Program-made: the position numbers and the translations under genes
NCBI GenBank assembly: GCA_002416505.1
Contig: DIAM01000017.1
Location: forward strand, 33,905 to 97,904
DNA from: Gammaproteobacteria bacterium UBA5078
GTDB lineage: Bacteria > Pseudomonadota > Gammaproteobacteria > Pseudomonadales > Pseudohongiellaceae
Reading direction: 5' to 3'
DNA: 64,000 nt
Notes under the pieces: model-generated
What the model saw: only the letters and a program-made list of their open reading frames with translations
What the model was told of the DNA's origin: nothing
Database searches by the model: none
In this document: piece after piece, positions 53,170 to 62,386 of the stretch
Layout of the letters: the number at the start of each line of letters is the position of its first letter
Position numbering within the stretch: position 1 is the stretch's first letter

Positions 53170-55020
53170 ATGCTGAATAAGTTCCCACTCTGGAAAAACC
53201 TGCTCGTTTTATTCGTGGTGTTGATGGCGGCCATTTACTCCGCCCCCAATCTCTACCCTGACGACCCGGCCGTACAGATCAGCCATGAAAACGACGACAT
53301 CTCCGAATTCGATCTAGGCACTATTACCGACGCACTGCGCGCGGAGAATGTGAGCTATTTCGGCGACGAGATAGACGGTCGTACAGGGCTGGTGCGCTTT
53401 AGTAATCTCGACGATCAATTGCGTGGCAAAGCCATCATCGAGCGTACTCTTGGCAGCGGCTATTTCACGGCTTTGAACTTAGCGCCCACTACGCCGGGTT
53501 GGTTGCAGGCGATCAATGCCGGCAAGATGAGCCTTGGCCTCGACCTGCAAGGCGGCGTGCATTTCTTGATGGAAGTCGACATGGATGCCGCGCTGCAGCG
53601 TCGCATGGAAAACAATGTCAGCACCATACGCCAGTTACTGCGCAGTGAGCGCATCCGCTCTCGTTCTCTATCCCTAGATAATTCCAATCTCATCGTCGCC
53701 CGATTCGACGACGAGGAGGCACGCTCCGAGGCGCGCTCCCTGATCCGTGAGAATTTCGCTGACCTGCAGAGCATTAACCGCGAGCAGGGCGGTAGTTTCT
53801 CTCTCGAGATGAGCCTATCCGACGCCGATATCCTGCAGTTGCAGCGCGATACGATCGCCGCCAACAAGACCACGATCCTGAACCGCGTTGACTCCCTTGG
53901 CGTGTCCGAGCCGGTAGTGCAACAGCAAGGCGCGAATCGCATCGTGGTGGAATTGCCCGGTGTGCAAGACACGGCGCAGGCCAAGCGTATCCTGCAACGC
54001 ATTGCGACCCTGCAATTCCATTTGGAGGCTGCGCCAGGTGCGCCCTCTACCTCCTATACTACCTACGAGTATCAGGGGCAGTTGATCGATGTCAGCAACG
54101 ACGTGATCCTGCAGGGCGACCGCGTGAGCAATGTGCGTTCGGCTCTAGATCAGTCGGGGCTGCCACAAGTCGTCATCAATCTTGATGCCCAGGGCGGCGA
54201 GCAGTTTAGTCGCGTAACGCGCGAAAACATCGGCACCCTCATGGACATCGTCCTGAGCGAGACGAAGACCCGTAGTACCTTTACTACTGGCGCCGATGGC
54301 GAGCAGATCGAGAATCAGGAAACCTATGAGGAGAAACGCCTCATTAGCCACGCGACAATTCGAGCGGCCCTAGGGCGCGAGTTCGTCATTACGGGTCTTT
54401 CGACTACAGAGGCGAACGAGCTGTCCCTGCTGATCCGCTCCGGAGCATTGGCTGCGCCGATGTATTTCGTCGAAGAAAGGACACTTGGCCCGAGCTTAGG
54501 GGCCGAGAATATTCGACAGGGCACGCAGGCGGTCTATCTCGGCTTCGGCTTGGTATTGATTTTCATGGTCTTCTATTACCGCATGTTCGGCTTAGTCGCC
54601 AATGTGGCCCTCGCGGTGAATGTGCTAATTCTGATTGCGGTAATGTCGATCATTTCGGCAACCCTCACCCTGCCGGGTATCTTCGGTATCGTCTTGATCG
54701 TGGGCATGGCCGTGGATGCCAACGTCCTGATCTTCACACGGATACGGGAAGAACTCGCCTCGGGGCTCTCGCCGCAGGGCGCGATCTCGGCTGGGTTTAA
54801 CAATGCCTTTAGCACCATCGTCGATGCCAACGTCACGACTCTGCTGGTGGGCATCGTGTTGTTCTCTATCGGTACGGGACCCGTGAAGGGTTTCGCGGTG
54901 ACGCTGATGATCGGTATCGCGACCTCGATGTTCACGGCGATTATCGTGACGCGTGCGCTGATCAATCTGCTCTACGGCGGGCGAGCGGTCAAAGAGCTCT
55001 CGATAGGAAAGTATGAGTGA
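53170..55020 (+). CDS. secD: Protein translocase subunit SecD
   Basis: The 616-residue RND-family protein uses the proton motive force to help release proteins on the periplasmic side of the Sec translocon. It starts MLNKFPLWKNLL, as E. coli SecD does, which selects ATG 53170. Landmarks are the LGLDLQGGVHFL box, the large periplasmic P1 domain, and the SecD/F membrane block with RQGTQAVYLGFGLV, GMAVDANVLIFTRIREE and DANVTTL. secF follows after 62 nt. Confidence 0.97.
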   Translation: MLNKFPLWKNLLVLFVVLMAAIYSAPNLYPDDPAVQISHENDDISEFDLGTITDALRAENVSYFGDEIDGRTGLVRFSNLDDQLRGKAIIERTLGSGYFTALNLAPTTPGWLQAINAGKMSLGLDLQGGVHFLMEVDMDAALQRRMENNVSTIRQLLRSERIRSRSLSLDNSNLIVARFDDEEARSEARSLIRENFADLQSINREQGGSFSLEMSLSDADILQLQRDTIAANKTTILNRVDSLGVSEPVVQQQGANRIVVELPGVQDTAQAKRILQRIATLQFHLEAAPGAPSTSYTTYEYQGQLIDVSNDVILQGDRVSNVRSALDQSGLPQVVINLDAQGGEQFSRVTRENIGTLMDIVLSETKTRSTFTTGADGEQIENQETYEEKRLISHATIRAALGREFVITGLSTTEANELSLLIRSGALAAPMYFVEERTLGPSLGAENIRQGTQAVYLGFGLVLIFMVFYYRMFGLVANVALAVNVLILIAVMSIISATLTLPGIFGIVLIVGMAVDANVLIFTRIREELASGLSPQGAISAGFNNAFSTIVDANVTTLLVGIVLFSIGTGPVKGFAVTLMIGIATSMFTAIIVTRALINLLYGGRAVKELSIGKYE

Positions 55021-55082
55021 CAGAGCCTTCGGGACGGGTCACGAAGTATCGATATTTTAAAGCGCAGGTGCTGGAGTAAAGA

Positions 55083-56036
55083 ATGGCGATTTTTGGAAGA
55101 CAATTTGATTTCTTGAGTTTGGCGAAGCCCTTCGGTATCGCCTCAATAGCCGCTATCGTCATCTCTATTGGCTCATTGCTCATCAATTCTTTGGAGCTAG
55201 GCTTAGACTTCACAGCCGGGTCCTTGGTGGAAGTCGGTTATTCGCAACCGGTTGCCGTTAGCGAGGTGACTGAGCGCATGCGCGCCGCGGGTTATGCCGA
55301 TGCACAAGTGGTGGCTTTTGGTTCCGAGCAGGATGTCCTGATCCGATTGCCTGTCGACGATACGGTCAGCCAGGAGGAGATGGCGAACTCACTGGTCTCG
55401 CTGGGTGACGATATCCTCGCGGCGCTCGACGATGGTTCTGGCGTTGAACTCACTCTCAACCGACTCGAGTTCGTCGGGCCTCGCGTTGGCGAAGAGCTCG
55501 CCGAGAGTGGCGGCATGGGCCTTTTGGTGGCCTTGGGCATCGTCATGATTTACGTGGCGATCCGCTTCCAGTCCAAGTTCGCTATCGCCGCGGTTGTCGC
55601 GCTGTTTCACGATGTCATCATCACGCTGGGCATATTCTCACTGTTCGGTCTGCAGTTCGACCTCACGGTGCTGGCGGCGCTGCTCGCGATTATCGGTTAT
55701 TCGATCAACGATACCATCGTGGTGTTCGACCGTATTCGTGAGAACTTCCGCATCATGCGCAAGGGCACGCCCTACGAGATGATTAACGTGTCCCTTAATC
55801 AGACCCTCAGTCGTACGATTATCACCGCGATGACCACCCAATTAGTAGTGTGTGCGATGTTGTTTCTGGGGGGCGAGTCGATTAAGGGCTTCGCGATCGC
55901 ACTGACTCTGGGTATTCTGATTGGTACTTACTCCTCGGTGTATATCGCCTCCAGTCTGTTGCTGTACTTGAAGGTCAGCAAGGAAGACTTGATGGCGCCG
56001 GTCATCAAGGAAGGTTCTCAGGATTCCATGCCCTAA
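55083..56036 (+). CDS. secF: Protein translocase subunit SecF
   Basis: The 317-residue partner of SecD has six membrane spans. Its family marks are GLDFTAGSLVEV (periplasmic start), FVGPRVGEELAESGG and VGYSINDTIVVFDRIREN, here as GYSINDTIVVFDRIREN. The start ATG is at 55083; AGGTGCTGGAGTAAAG just before it supplies a ribosome site. It ends 15 nt before the stop of the convergent decarboxylase. Confidence 0.97.
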   Translation: MAIFGRQFDFLSLAKPFGIASIAAIVISIGSLLINSLELGLDFTAGSLVEVGYSQPVAVSEVTERMRAAGYADAQVVAFGSEQDVLIRLPVDDTVSQEEMANSLVSLGDDILAALDDGSGVELTLNRLEFVGPRVGEELAESGGMGLLVALGIVMIYVAIRFQSKFAIAAVVALFHDVIITLGIFSLFGLQFDLTVLAALLAIIGYSINDTIVVFDRIRENFRIMRKGTPYEMINVSLNQTLSRTIITAMTTQLVVCAMLFLGGESIKGFAIALTLGILIGTYSSVYIASSLLLYLKVSKEDLMAPVIKEGSQDSMP

Positions 56037-56055
56037 GGGTAAGCCTACACCTTAG
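56033..56055. terminator. Short inverted repeat shared by secF and decarboxylase stops
   Basis: CTAAGG (56033-56038) and CCTTAG (56050-56055) are perfect complements and overlap the stop codons of both convergent genes. Only six pairs and no T tract, so its function is uncertain. Confidence 0.4.
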
Positions 56056-57698
56056 CCGCGCTGCAATGAGGAGAGAGATTGAAGCTCCTCTTGCATCGCT
56101 TGGTCCGCCGCGATCGAGCGTTGCTCCTCTAGTATATCTCGCAAAATATCCATCGTTGTCAACGGGTTAGCCAATACTACACGAAACACCACTACGGGCT
56201 CGCGGTCATAGCGTTGCGGGTTGAGCTGTGTGCGCGACACGAAGGACAGGCCCAGCGCGCGCTGGGTCTTCTGGATGAGTCTGGTAATGCGATTGAGGAT
56301 CACATTGGCGGCGCTGCGCTGCGCGCTATCGCTACTTGCCAACAAGGCCTTGGCCGCCTCGGGCAGGTAGCGGTAAGTCAGGATATTGAGTTCGGGTTCG
56401 CTTATTAATTCGAAGTCGCTCGCCGCCTCGATTATCTCGGCGAAGGCCTTGGCCTTGGCAATACCCTCATCGATCAAGAGCTCATAACCGCTGCGGGCGA
56501 TGATATGCAGCCCTGCATGCACGAGCACCGCCATGCCTGGCCGAGAACCCTCGACGCTATGGCTGCCTAAGTCTTTAGAGCCTTTGCGAATGATGTATTG
56601 GGCATGGTGCTCGACGCTCGCCAGTGTCTCCGGCCGCTTGAATACGCATAGGCCTGCGCCCATGGGCACATACAACTGCTTATGGGCATCGATGGTCACC
56701 GAATCTGCACGCTCTATTCCAGCGAGCAGTTGGCGGTGCCTGCGAGAGAATAGCGTTGGGCCGCCCCAGGCCGAATCCACGTGGAAATGTATGCCTCGCT
56801 CCTGCGCAATATCCGCCATCGTATTGAGAGGGTCTATGCTGCCTGTCTCCGAGGAGCCAGCGACCCCAACGATCGCCATCACTCTTGTGCCAGAGCGTTG
56901 TAGCTCATCGCAACGCTGTGCGAGCAGTTCTGGGCGGACGCGGTTGTGCGCATCGGTCTCGATCGCGACGAGGTTACGGCGTCCGATGCCTAGGATGTCG
57001 GCAGCCTTGCCGAGCGAATAGTGGCCACGCTCGGAGACTAAGACCGCCAAGGCGCGATAGTCGTAGTGTTGGAGGCCCGCTGCGAGGCCCTCCTGAGCGA
57101 CGCCGGCGAAATCCTTGCTAGCTGGCAGCACGGTGTTGCGAGCGGCCCATAAAGCCGTCAGGTTCGCAATGGTGCCACCGGAGCAGAAACTGCCGATGGC
57201 ATGGGCAGGGTCATGCATCCATTTGTCGTAAAAGTCACCCTCGCGTTCATATATCAGGTGGTGAATCATGCCGATGACCTGGCGCTCGAGAGGCGTAAAC
57301 GCCTTAGAGGTCTCGACCTTTACGAGGTTTTGATTGAGCGCGGTCATGATGCGCGAGAGCGGCAGCATGAAATAGGGTAGTGCGGACGCCATGTGTCCCA
57401 CGAAACTAGGGGAGGCGATGTGCACAGACTGCGCCACGACCTTGTCGAGCACGAAGTCGATCTGATCGGATACGAAACTGGGCTGCTGCGGAATAAACGG
57501 GTTCGAGAAGTCTTTCTCGATAAGGTGCAGCTCGCGTTCTGCGGCGACTATATGCTCCTGGAGAAAGCCCGCGAGGTTCTGGGAGATCGACAGGTCGATC
57601 TTACCCAGAGTGGAATCTGGCGCTTCTGGGACAGTGAAAATGCGGTAGAGGCTGTCCAGGCTAGCCTGCGCCTGTTTCTTAATCTCGGTCATTGTCAA
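56052..57698 (-). CDS. panP: PLP-dependent decarboxylase, PanP-type (putative aspartate 1-decarboxylase)
   Basis: The 548-residue group II decarboxylase resembles PanP, which makes beta-alanine for pantothenate synthesis in bacteria that lack PanD. The long conserved block HIASPSFVGHMASALPYF, MTALNQNLVKVETSK and TPLERQVIGMIHHLIYE is the PanP-type signature I recall. The PLP lysine is Lys340 in TIDAHKQLYVP, preceded by HVDSAWGGP. Glutamate or tyrosine decarboxylase activity is the main alternative. The gene is convergent with secF and divergent from mltD. Confidence 0.82.
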   Translation of the reverse strand: MTMTEIKKQAQASLDSLYRIFTVPEAPDSTLGKIDLSISQNLAGFLQEHIVAAERELHLIEKDFSNPFIPQQPSFVSDQIDFVLDKVVAQSVHIASPSFVGHMASALPYFMLPLSRIMTALNQNLVKVETSKAFTPLERQVIGMIHHLIYEREGDFYDKWMHDPAHAIGSFCSGGTIANLTALWAARNTVLPASKDFAGVAQEGLAAGLQHYDYRALAVLVSERGHYSLGKAADILGIGRRNLVAIETDAHNRVRPELLAQRCDELQRSGTRVMAIVGVAGSSETGSIDPLNTMADIAQERGIHFHVDSAWGGPTLFSRRHRQLLAGIERADSVTIDAHKQLYVPMGAGLCVFKRPETLASVEHHAQYIIRKGSKDLGSHSVEGSRPGMAVLVHAGLHIIARSGYELLIDEGIAKAKAFAEIIEAASDFELISEPELNILTYRYLPEAAKALLASSDSAQRSAANVILNRITRLIQKTQRALGLSFVSRTQLNPQRYDREPVVVFRVVLANPLTTMDILRDILEEQRSIAADQAMQEELQSLSSLQRG

Positions 57699-57879
57699 CG
57701 CTTATCCGGGCAAGGGGGACGCAGTATAGAGCAAATGTTTGATCAATAAAATCCGCCTATTTGGGGCGCTGTTTAGTGCTTTCACAAACGCGGTTCCTCC
57801 TTTAGTATAGGCTGCACAACTGTGGGAATTAATCGACGCAAACCGGGTCAAATTTGCAAACCATCAAGAAAAACATGTT

Positions 57880-60075
57880 ATGAGTCTAGTGTCTCTACAG
57901 AGTCTGCGAAGATGCGCCTTGCTGTGTCTGCTAAGCCTATCGTGCAATCTCATGGCGCAGGCACAAGAGCTATTGCCCCGTCCCGCAGCCCTAGAGCCCG
58001 CAATCAAGTTCTGGACTAGGGTGTATACCGAGGTCGATACCGATAGCGGATTCCTACACGACTCCAACAACCTCGCCATCGTTTATCAGCGCGTCGACTA
58101 TGATCGACCTGAGATCGAGCGTCAGCGCACCCAGATTCAAGATGCCCTGAAGGTCTTGGCAAGCGGCAAGCGCAGCGGGCTCAGCGCGTTAGAGCAGCGT
58201 GTTCTGGCCCTGTGGCCGAGTTCGGTCAGCAACAGCACCTTGTCTACCGCCGCCACCAACGTCCGCTTCCAATTGGGCCAGTCAGACCGCTTCGTAGAGG
58301 GTTTGATTCGCTCGGGCGCTTATCGTAGCCATATCGACAGTGTGGTGCGTGCCAAGAACCTGCCCATCGAGCTCGGTGCCTTGCCTCATGTCGAGTCCTC
58401 TTTTCACCCGGGAGCCTATTCGAGCGTGGCCGCCGCGGGTATGTGGCAGTTCATGCGTGCCACCGGGCAGCGCTTCATGCGCATAGACCATATCGTCGAT
58501 GAGCGCATGGACCCCTATACGGCCACCTATGCGGCAATGAGTTTGCTGGAGTATAACTACCGCATCCTCGGGACTTGGCCCTTGGCACTCACTGCCTATA
58601 ACCATGGCACTGGCGGCATGAGCCGTGCGGTGCGCGATACCGGCAGCAATAAGATCGATGACATCATCGCCAATTACAAGGGGCCGAGCTTCGGCTTCGC
58701 CTCGCGCAATTTCTACCCGCAGTTTCTTGCCGTCTTGGATGTAGAGCGGCAAGCGCAGACCCTATTCGGCGTCCTGCAACTGGACGCGAGCCCGCAGTAC
58801 GAAGAGTTTGAGATGGACGCGTTCGTCGAGGCGCAGACACTCGCCGATGCGCTTGGGGTAACGCTCGAGCATTTGCGTTTCGACAATCCCGCGCTGCGCC
58901 CCGTAGTGTGGGAGGGCGGCAAACGCATTCCGAAGGGTTTCGTGATAAAGGTACAGAAGGAACAGCTCAGGGGGTCAATCGATAGTTTATTGGCTAGAGT
59001 GCCTAGTAATGAGCGTTTCCCCATTCAGACACCCGATATTGCCTATGTTATTCAGAAGGGCGATAGCCTCTCTGCCATCGCCAGAAGATTCAAGACCTCG
59101 GTCGCGCAGCTGACCTCTCTGAATCAGATAAGCGACAGCCATCGCATCTCTATTGGCCAGCGCCTGCTCCTTCCCCAAGACACCGCGGCGGCCACTGGGC
59201 AGTCCTCCACACAGATTGCCGCGTCCGCGCCCACGCGTGGCAATGACGACAGTTACTCCGTGCGCCGCGGCGACACGCTCTCCTCGATCGCCAAACGCTT
59301 CGATGTGAGTGAGCTAACTCTATTGCAGGCGAATAATATCGATCATCCAGACCGTATCTATCCGGGTCAGAAGCTGCAGTTGCCGGGCCAGTCGCCTTCT
59401 ACGGTGCAACCCGTTGTCTATGTGAGCTCTCCGCAGCCCGAGGTGAAGCCGGTGCCAGTGCCGGTTGAGATCGCCATGATCGAGGAGTTAATGCCGCCTC
59501 TGAACGCCGATGAGATGACCCTAGAGGGTAGCGATGAGGCGGGGGCAGAGGCCTTAGCGCTGAGCTTCGAGGACACGCGCAGCATCGCGCAGCGCAATGA
59601 GCAGCTGCTCAACGAGCTAGCAGCAGATCCTTCGGATTACGGCGTCGCAGAGAATAATACTATCGAGATTCAGGCATCCGAAACTCTCGGCCATTATGCC
59701 GACTGGCTAGGTCTGGTCAGTGCCGACATACGCCGCCTTAATAAGATGCCTAGCTCGCAGCCCGTGGTTATAGGGCGGCGCCTCGAATTAGATTTCTCTA
59801 AGGTAAGTTCTGCGGAGTTCGAACTAAAGCGCAGACAGTATCATCTGGAGGAACAGCAGGAATTCTTTCGCCAATACCGCATCGAGAATCTCGATGAGTA
59901 CAAGGTCTCTAAGAACGACAACATCGCCAATCTAGCGCGGCGCAAATACTCGGTGCCGATGTGGTTGCTACAGCAGTACAATCCACAGCTCAATTTCAGG
60001 CAAGTCCAGATTGGCGAGACCGTGGTATTCCCAGTGCTCGCGCCGGTGTCGGCGCAGAGCAATAGCGGCGCTTGA
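57880..60075 (+). CDS. mltD: Membrane-bound lytic murein transglycosylase D, multi-LysM
   Basis: The 731-residue protein has a signal peptide (cut after MAQA). The SLT domain spans about residues 135-290, with Glu172 as catalytic acid in LPHVESSFHP, plus SSVAAAGMWQFMRATG and LTAYNHGTGGM. LysM repeats follow: YVIQKGDSLSAIARRF (from about residue 387) and YSVRRGDTLSSIAKRF (from about 461), then two diverged ones (IEIQASETLGHYADWL and YKVSKNDNIANLARRK). It cuts peptidoglycan glycan strands to leave 1,6-anhydro ends. No lipobox is obvious, unlike E. coli MltD. It ends 1 nt before the convergent MltB-type gene. Confidence 0.93.
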   Translation: MSLVSLQSLRRCALLCLLSLSCNLMAQAQELLPRPAALEPAIKFWTRVYTEVDTDSGFLHDSNNLAIVYQRVDYDRPEIERQRTQIQDALKVLASGKRSGLSALEQRVLALWPSSVSNSTLSTAATNVRFQLGQSDRFVEGLIRSGAYRSHIDSVVRAKNLPIELGALPHVESSFHPGAYSSVAAAGMWQFMRATGQRFMRIDHIVDERMDPYTATYAAMSLLEYNYRILGTWPLALTAYNHGTGGMSRAVRDTGSNKIDDIIANYKGPSFGFASRNFYPQFLAVLDVERQAQTLFGVLQLDASPQYEEFEMDAFVEAQTLADALGVTLEHLRFDNPALRPVVWEGGKRIPKGFVIKVQKEQLRGSIDSLLARVPSNERFPIQTPDIAYVIQKGDSLSAIARRFKTSVAQLTSLNQISDSHRISIGQRLLLPQDTAAATGQSSTQIAASAPTRGNDDSYSVRRGDTLSSIAKRFDVSELTLLQANNIDHPDRIYPGQKLQLPGQSPSTVQPVVYVSSPQPEVKPVPVPVEIAMIEELMPPLNADEMTLEGSDEAGAEALALSFEDTRSIAQRNEQLLNELAADPSDYGVAENNTIEIQASETLGHYADWLGLVSADIRRLNKMPSSQPVVIGRRLELDFSKVSSAEFELKRRQYHLEEQQEFFRQYRIENLDEYKVSKNDNIANLARRKYSVPMWLLQQYNPQLNFRQVQIGETVVFPVLAPVSAQSNSGA

Positions 60076-60076
60076 A

Positions 60077-61123
60077 TCAGTCTTCAATATTCGCAATCGC
60101 ATCGGAAAGCAGGCTGACCCCAAGTGCATACTTGAAAGAGGGGTTATAGCGCAATAATGAACAGAAATTGCGGTAGACCAAATAGCCCTTATCGTCGCCT
60201 TCGTCCCCTATAATCAATGCCGCCGCCAGCGGACGCGTTGGCAGATCGCTGCCGTCGGCCTTGCGCACCCCTAGTTCTTGCCAATCATTGAGGTCTCGCC
60301 ACACGCCCATGGTGGTGTAACGACGGCAGGTAGCGTCGGGTGCAAGCCCTGTGTTTTGAGGGGCAGGCAAGGATTGTTCGCCACCCGGTGGCAGGCTAAC
60401 GACTCTGCCCCAGGTTTGATTGTCCTGCCAGTCAGTGGATTTCAAATAGTTTGCGACCGAACCAATTACATCTGGCCCCATAGTCCACAGATCGCGCTTG
60501 CCGTCACCATCTTGGTCGACAGCGAGACGTAAATAACTCCCCGGCATGAATTGCGGGGCACCAAGTGCGCCGGCCCACGAACTCTTCATCTCCTCGGGGC
60601 TCGCATAGCCTTTGTCCACTATCTCGAACGCAGCGAATAGCTCGCTGCGGAATTGATCACCACGGCGCGAATCGAAGGCCAGTGTTGCGATCACATTGAA
60701 AAGTGGTTCGGTGATTGGGAAGGTGCCGTAGTTGCTCTCCATGCCCAGAATCGCGGCCACGAAGCGTGGCTGGACGCTATAGGCGCGGGCCGCGGAATTG
60801 ATCATGTCGCCACGCGTGGCTAGCAGTTCCTGGCCCATCTCGATACGACGCTCGCTAACACGGTCTAGATAGTTAGCATAGGTCTGCACGAACTCGGCTT
60901 GATTGCGATCGGCCTCGATGACGCGGCGCTGCTGTTCGATGGTCGGAATAACCGCATCTAGTGTCGCGGCACTGATGCCGCGTCCAAGCGCCTCGGTGCG
61001 AAATTCGGAGAGCCAAGTCTGAAACGCGGCCGCGTTTTCGGCGTCGCTGGTTTCCTCTTGTGCGTAAGTAAACGCAGCGGCAAGTGTGCTTAGTGCGAAC
61101 AAGGTACTGCGAAAAGCTTTCAT
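60077..61123 (-). CDS. Lytic murein transglycosylase, MltB family
   Basis: The 348-residue precursor has a signal peptide (MKAFRSTLFALSTLAAAF, cut near TYAQ). The MltB-type domain includes FVAAILGMESNYGTFP with the catalytic Glu, SWAGALGAPQFMPGSYL and DLWTMGPDVIGSVANYL. It carries no lipobox and no C-terminal binding module, so it belongs to the soluble MltB_2-like group. Together with mltD, two peptidoglycan lyases face each other. Start at 61123. Confidence 0.92.
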   Translation of the reverse strand: MKAFRSTLFALSTLAAAFTYAQEETSDAENAAAFQTWLSEFRTEALGRGISAATLDAVIPTIEQQRRVIEADRNQAEFVQTYANYLDRVSERRIEMGQELLATRGDMINSAARAYSVQPRFVAAILGMESNYGTFPITEPLFNVIATLAFDSRRGDQFRSELFAAFEIVDKGYASPEEMKSSWAGALGAPQFMPGSYLRLAVDQDGDGKRDLWTMGPDVIGSVANYLKSTDWQDNQTWGRVVSLPPGGEQSLPAPQNTGLAPDATCRRYTTMGVWRDLNDWQELGVRKADGSDLPTRPLAAALIIGDEGDDKGYLVYRNFCSLLRYNPSFKYALGVSLLSDAIANIED

Positions 61124-61243
61124 GCGAACTCCATGGTCTTAAATTCTGGCGTGGCCACCCAATTACTTGGCGAGACTTTAGCCTCGATAGGATTGACAGC
61201 ACAAGCCTTTTCTCCCCGTTACGGGCTTGCTAGGCCTGCGGGG

Positions 61244-62374
61244 CTATTTTACAAGGAGTGATGAGAAAAGGCTCTGGTATTCACCCCGCAATCTGCCCTG
61301 CCGAAATTGATCCAGTGCCGGTCTTGGCAGGGCATGACCTTCGTGTTTGAGGCTCGCCCATTCTTGTAGCCTATCCGCTGCGCTGATGCTGCTCACTAGC
61401 AGGTCTGCGGAGTCTGTGAACAGGCACTCGCTCGGGAGGTACTCCGGATAGACCAGGCGTCCTGGCGCTAGAGGTGCGCAGCCCAGTGCGCAGGCCTCAA
61501 GCAGAGAGAGACCCTGGAAGTCGTGGGCGGCAGTGCTTAGTACGACATCGGCATCGCGCAGGCATTGGTAGTAGTCGTCTTGTTGCTCAACGAAGCCGCT
61601 GCGCCCTGCGACGATTCCCAAATGCGCGTAGTGGCTATCGAGAAGTTGCAGTAGAAGCTCGAATTCGGGCGGCGCCACTCGAAAGCGCTGACCTAGTAGA
61701 TGCAAGCGAAAGGGCAGTTCACGCGCGACCAATTGCCGAACGATGGCCAGCAAAAGCTGCGGCCCCTTGTCATACTCCCAGCGGTGATTCCAGGCGATCT
61801 CTAGTGTCGCGCTTTCTTGTTTGCTCGGGGCGCTGCGAAACAGCTCGTCACTCAACGGGACGGGGATGACGCTAGCCTGTTCGATGCAGCGCAATAGGCC
61901 CTCCGGCACATGATCCGGAAGTTTTTTAAGTAAGGCGTTAGCCCCTGCCAAGAAGCTACTGCGATTGTATTCGCTATTGAATACCACGGCGTCGGCACAC
62001 AGCGCGGTATAGAGGCTAAGTATCTGCGGTTCTACCATATTTACCGGTCGTGCCAGCGGGTCGGGATTGCTCGGGTAGGCGAACTGATTCTCGTGGAAGT
62101 AAACGATGCTTGGAATGCTGCAGATTTGCGGAACGAAGCCGCGCAGTGCCGACAGGTCGGTCATCGAGGTGCTGAGCAATAGATCATAGTTGTCAGTCAG
62201 CACATCGCGATGGTTAAATGCCCAGCTCAAGCTGTTACCGCGAACGCGCCAAGGGAAGTAGCGCGCTGGCAAGAGCAGTTCGACCCACTCGATATTCGGA
62301 AACATTGTCTTGAGATTATTGCGCCAGACGCCATGGCTTTGCGCGTCATATGCCGATAGTAACAATGCTTTCAT
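61244..62374 (-). CDS. Glycosyltransferase of the tRNA-queuosine mannosyltransferase type (QTMAN/GTDC1-like, DUF3524)
   Basis: The 376-residue protein matches the DUF3524/GTDC1 family. Signature parts are LLLSAYDAQSHGVWRNNL, PARYFPWRVRGN, DLLLSTSMTDLSALRG, YFHENQFAYP and the glycosyltransferase GT4-type end (AAHDFQGLSLLEACALGCAPL). The animal homologue mannosylates queuosine in tRNA-Asp; bacterial members are expected to act on queuosine tRNA too. The ATG at 62374 was chosen because MKALLLSAYD is the family N-terminus. It is divergent from the acyl-CoA synthetase with only 12 nt between start codons. Presence of tgt in the window fits the call. Confidence 0.85.
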   Translation of the reverse strand: MKALLLSAYDAQSHGVWRNNLKTMFPNIEWVELLLPARYFPWRVRGNSLSWAFNHRDVLTDNYDLLLSTSMTDLSALRGFVPQICSIPSIVYFHENQFAYPSNPDPLARPVNMVEPQILSLYTALCADAVVFNSEYNRSSFLAGANALLKKLPDHVPEGLLRCIEQASVIPVPLSDELFRSAPSKQESATLEIAWNHRWEYDKGPQLLLAIVRQLVARELPFRLHLLGQRFRVAPPEFELLLQLLDSHYAHLGIVAGRSGFVEQQDDYYQCLRDADVVLSTAAHDFQGLSLLEACALGCAPLAPGRLVYPEYLPSECLFTDSADLLVSSISAADRLQEWASLKHEGHALPRPALDQFRQGRLRGEYQSLFSSLLVK

Positions 62375-62386
62375 AATGGATGATTC

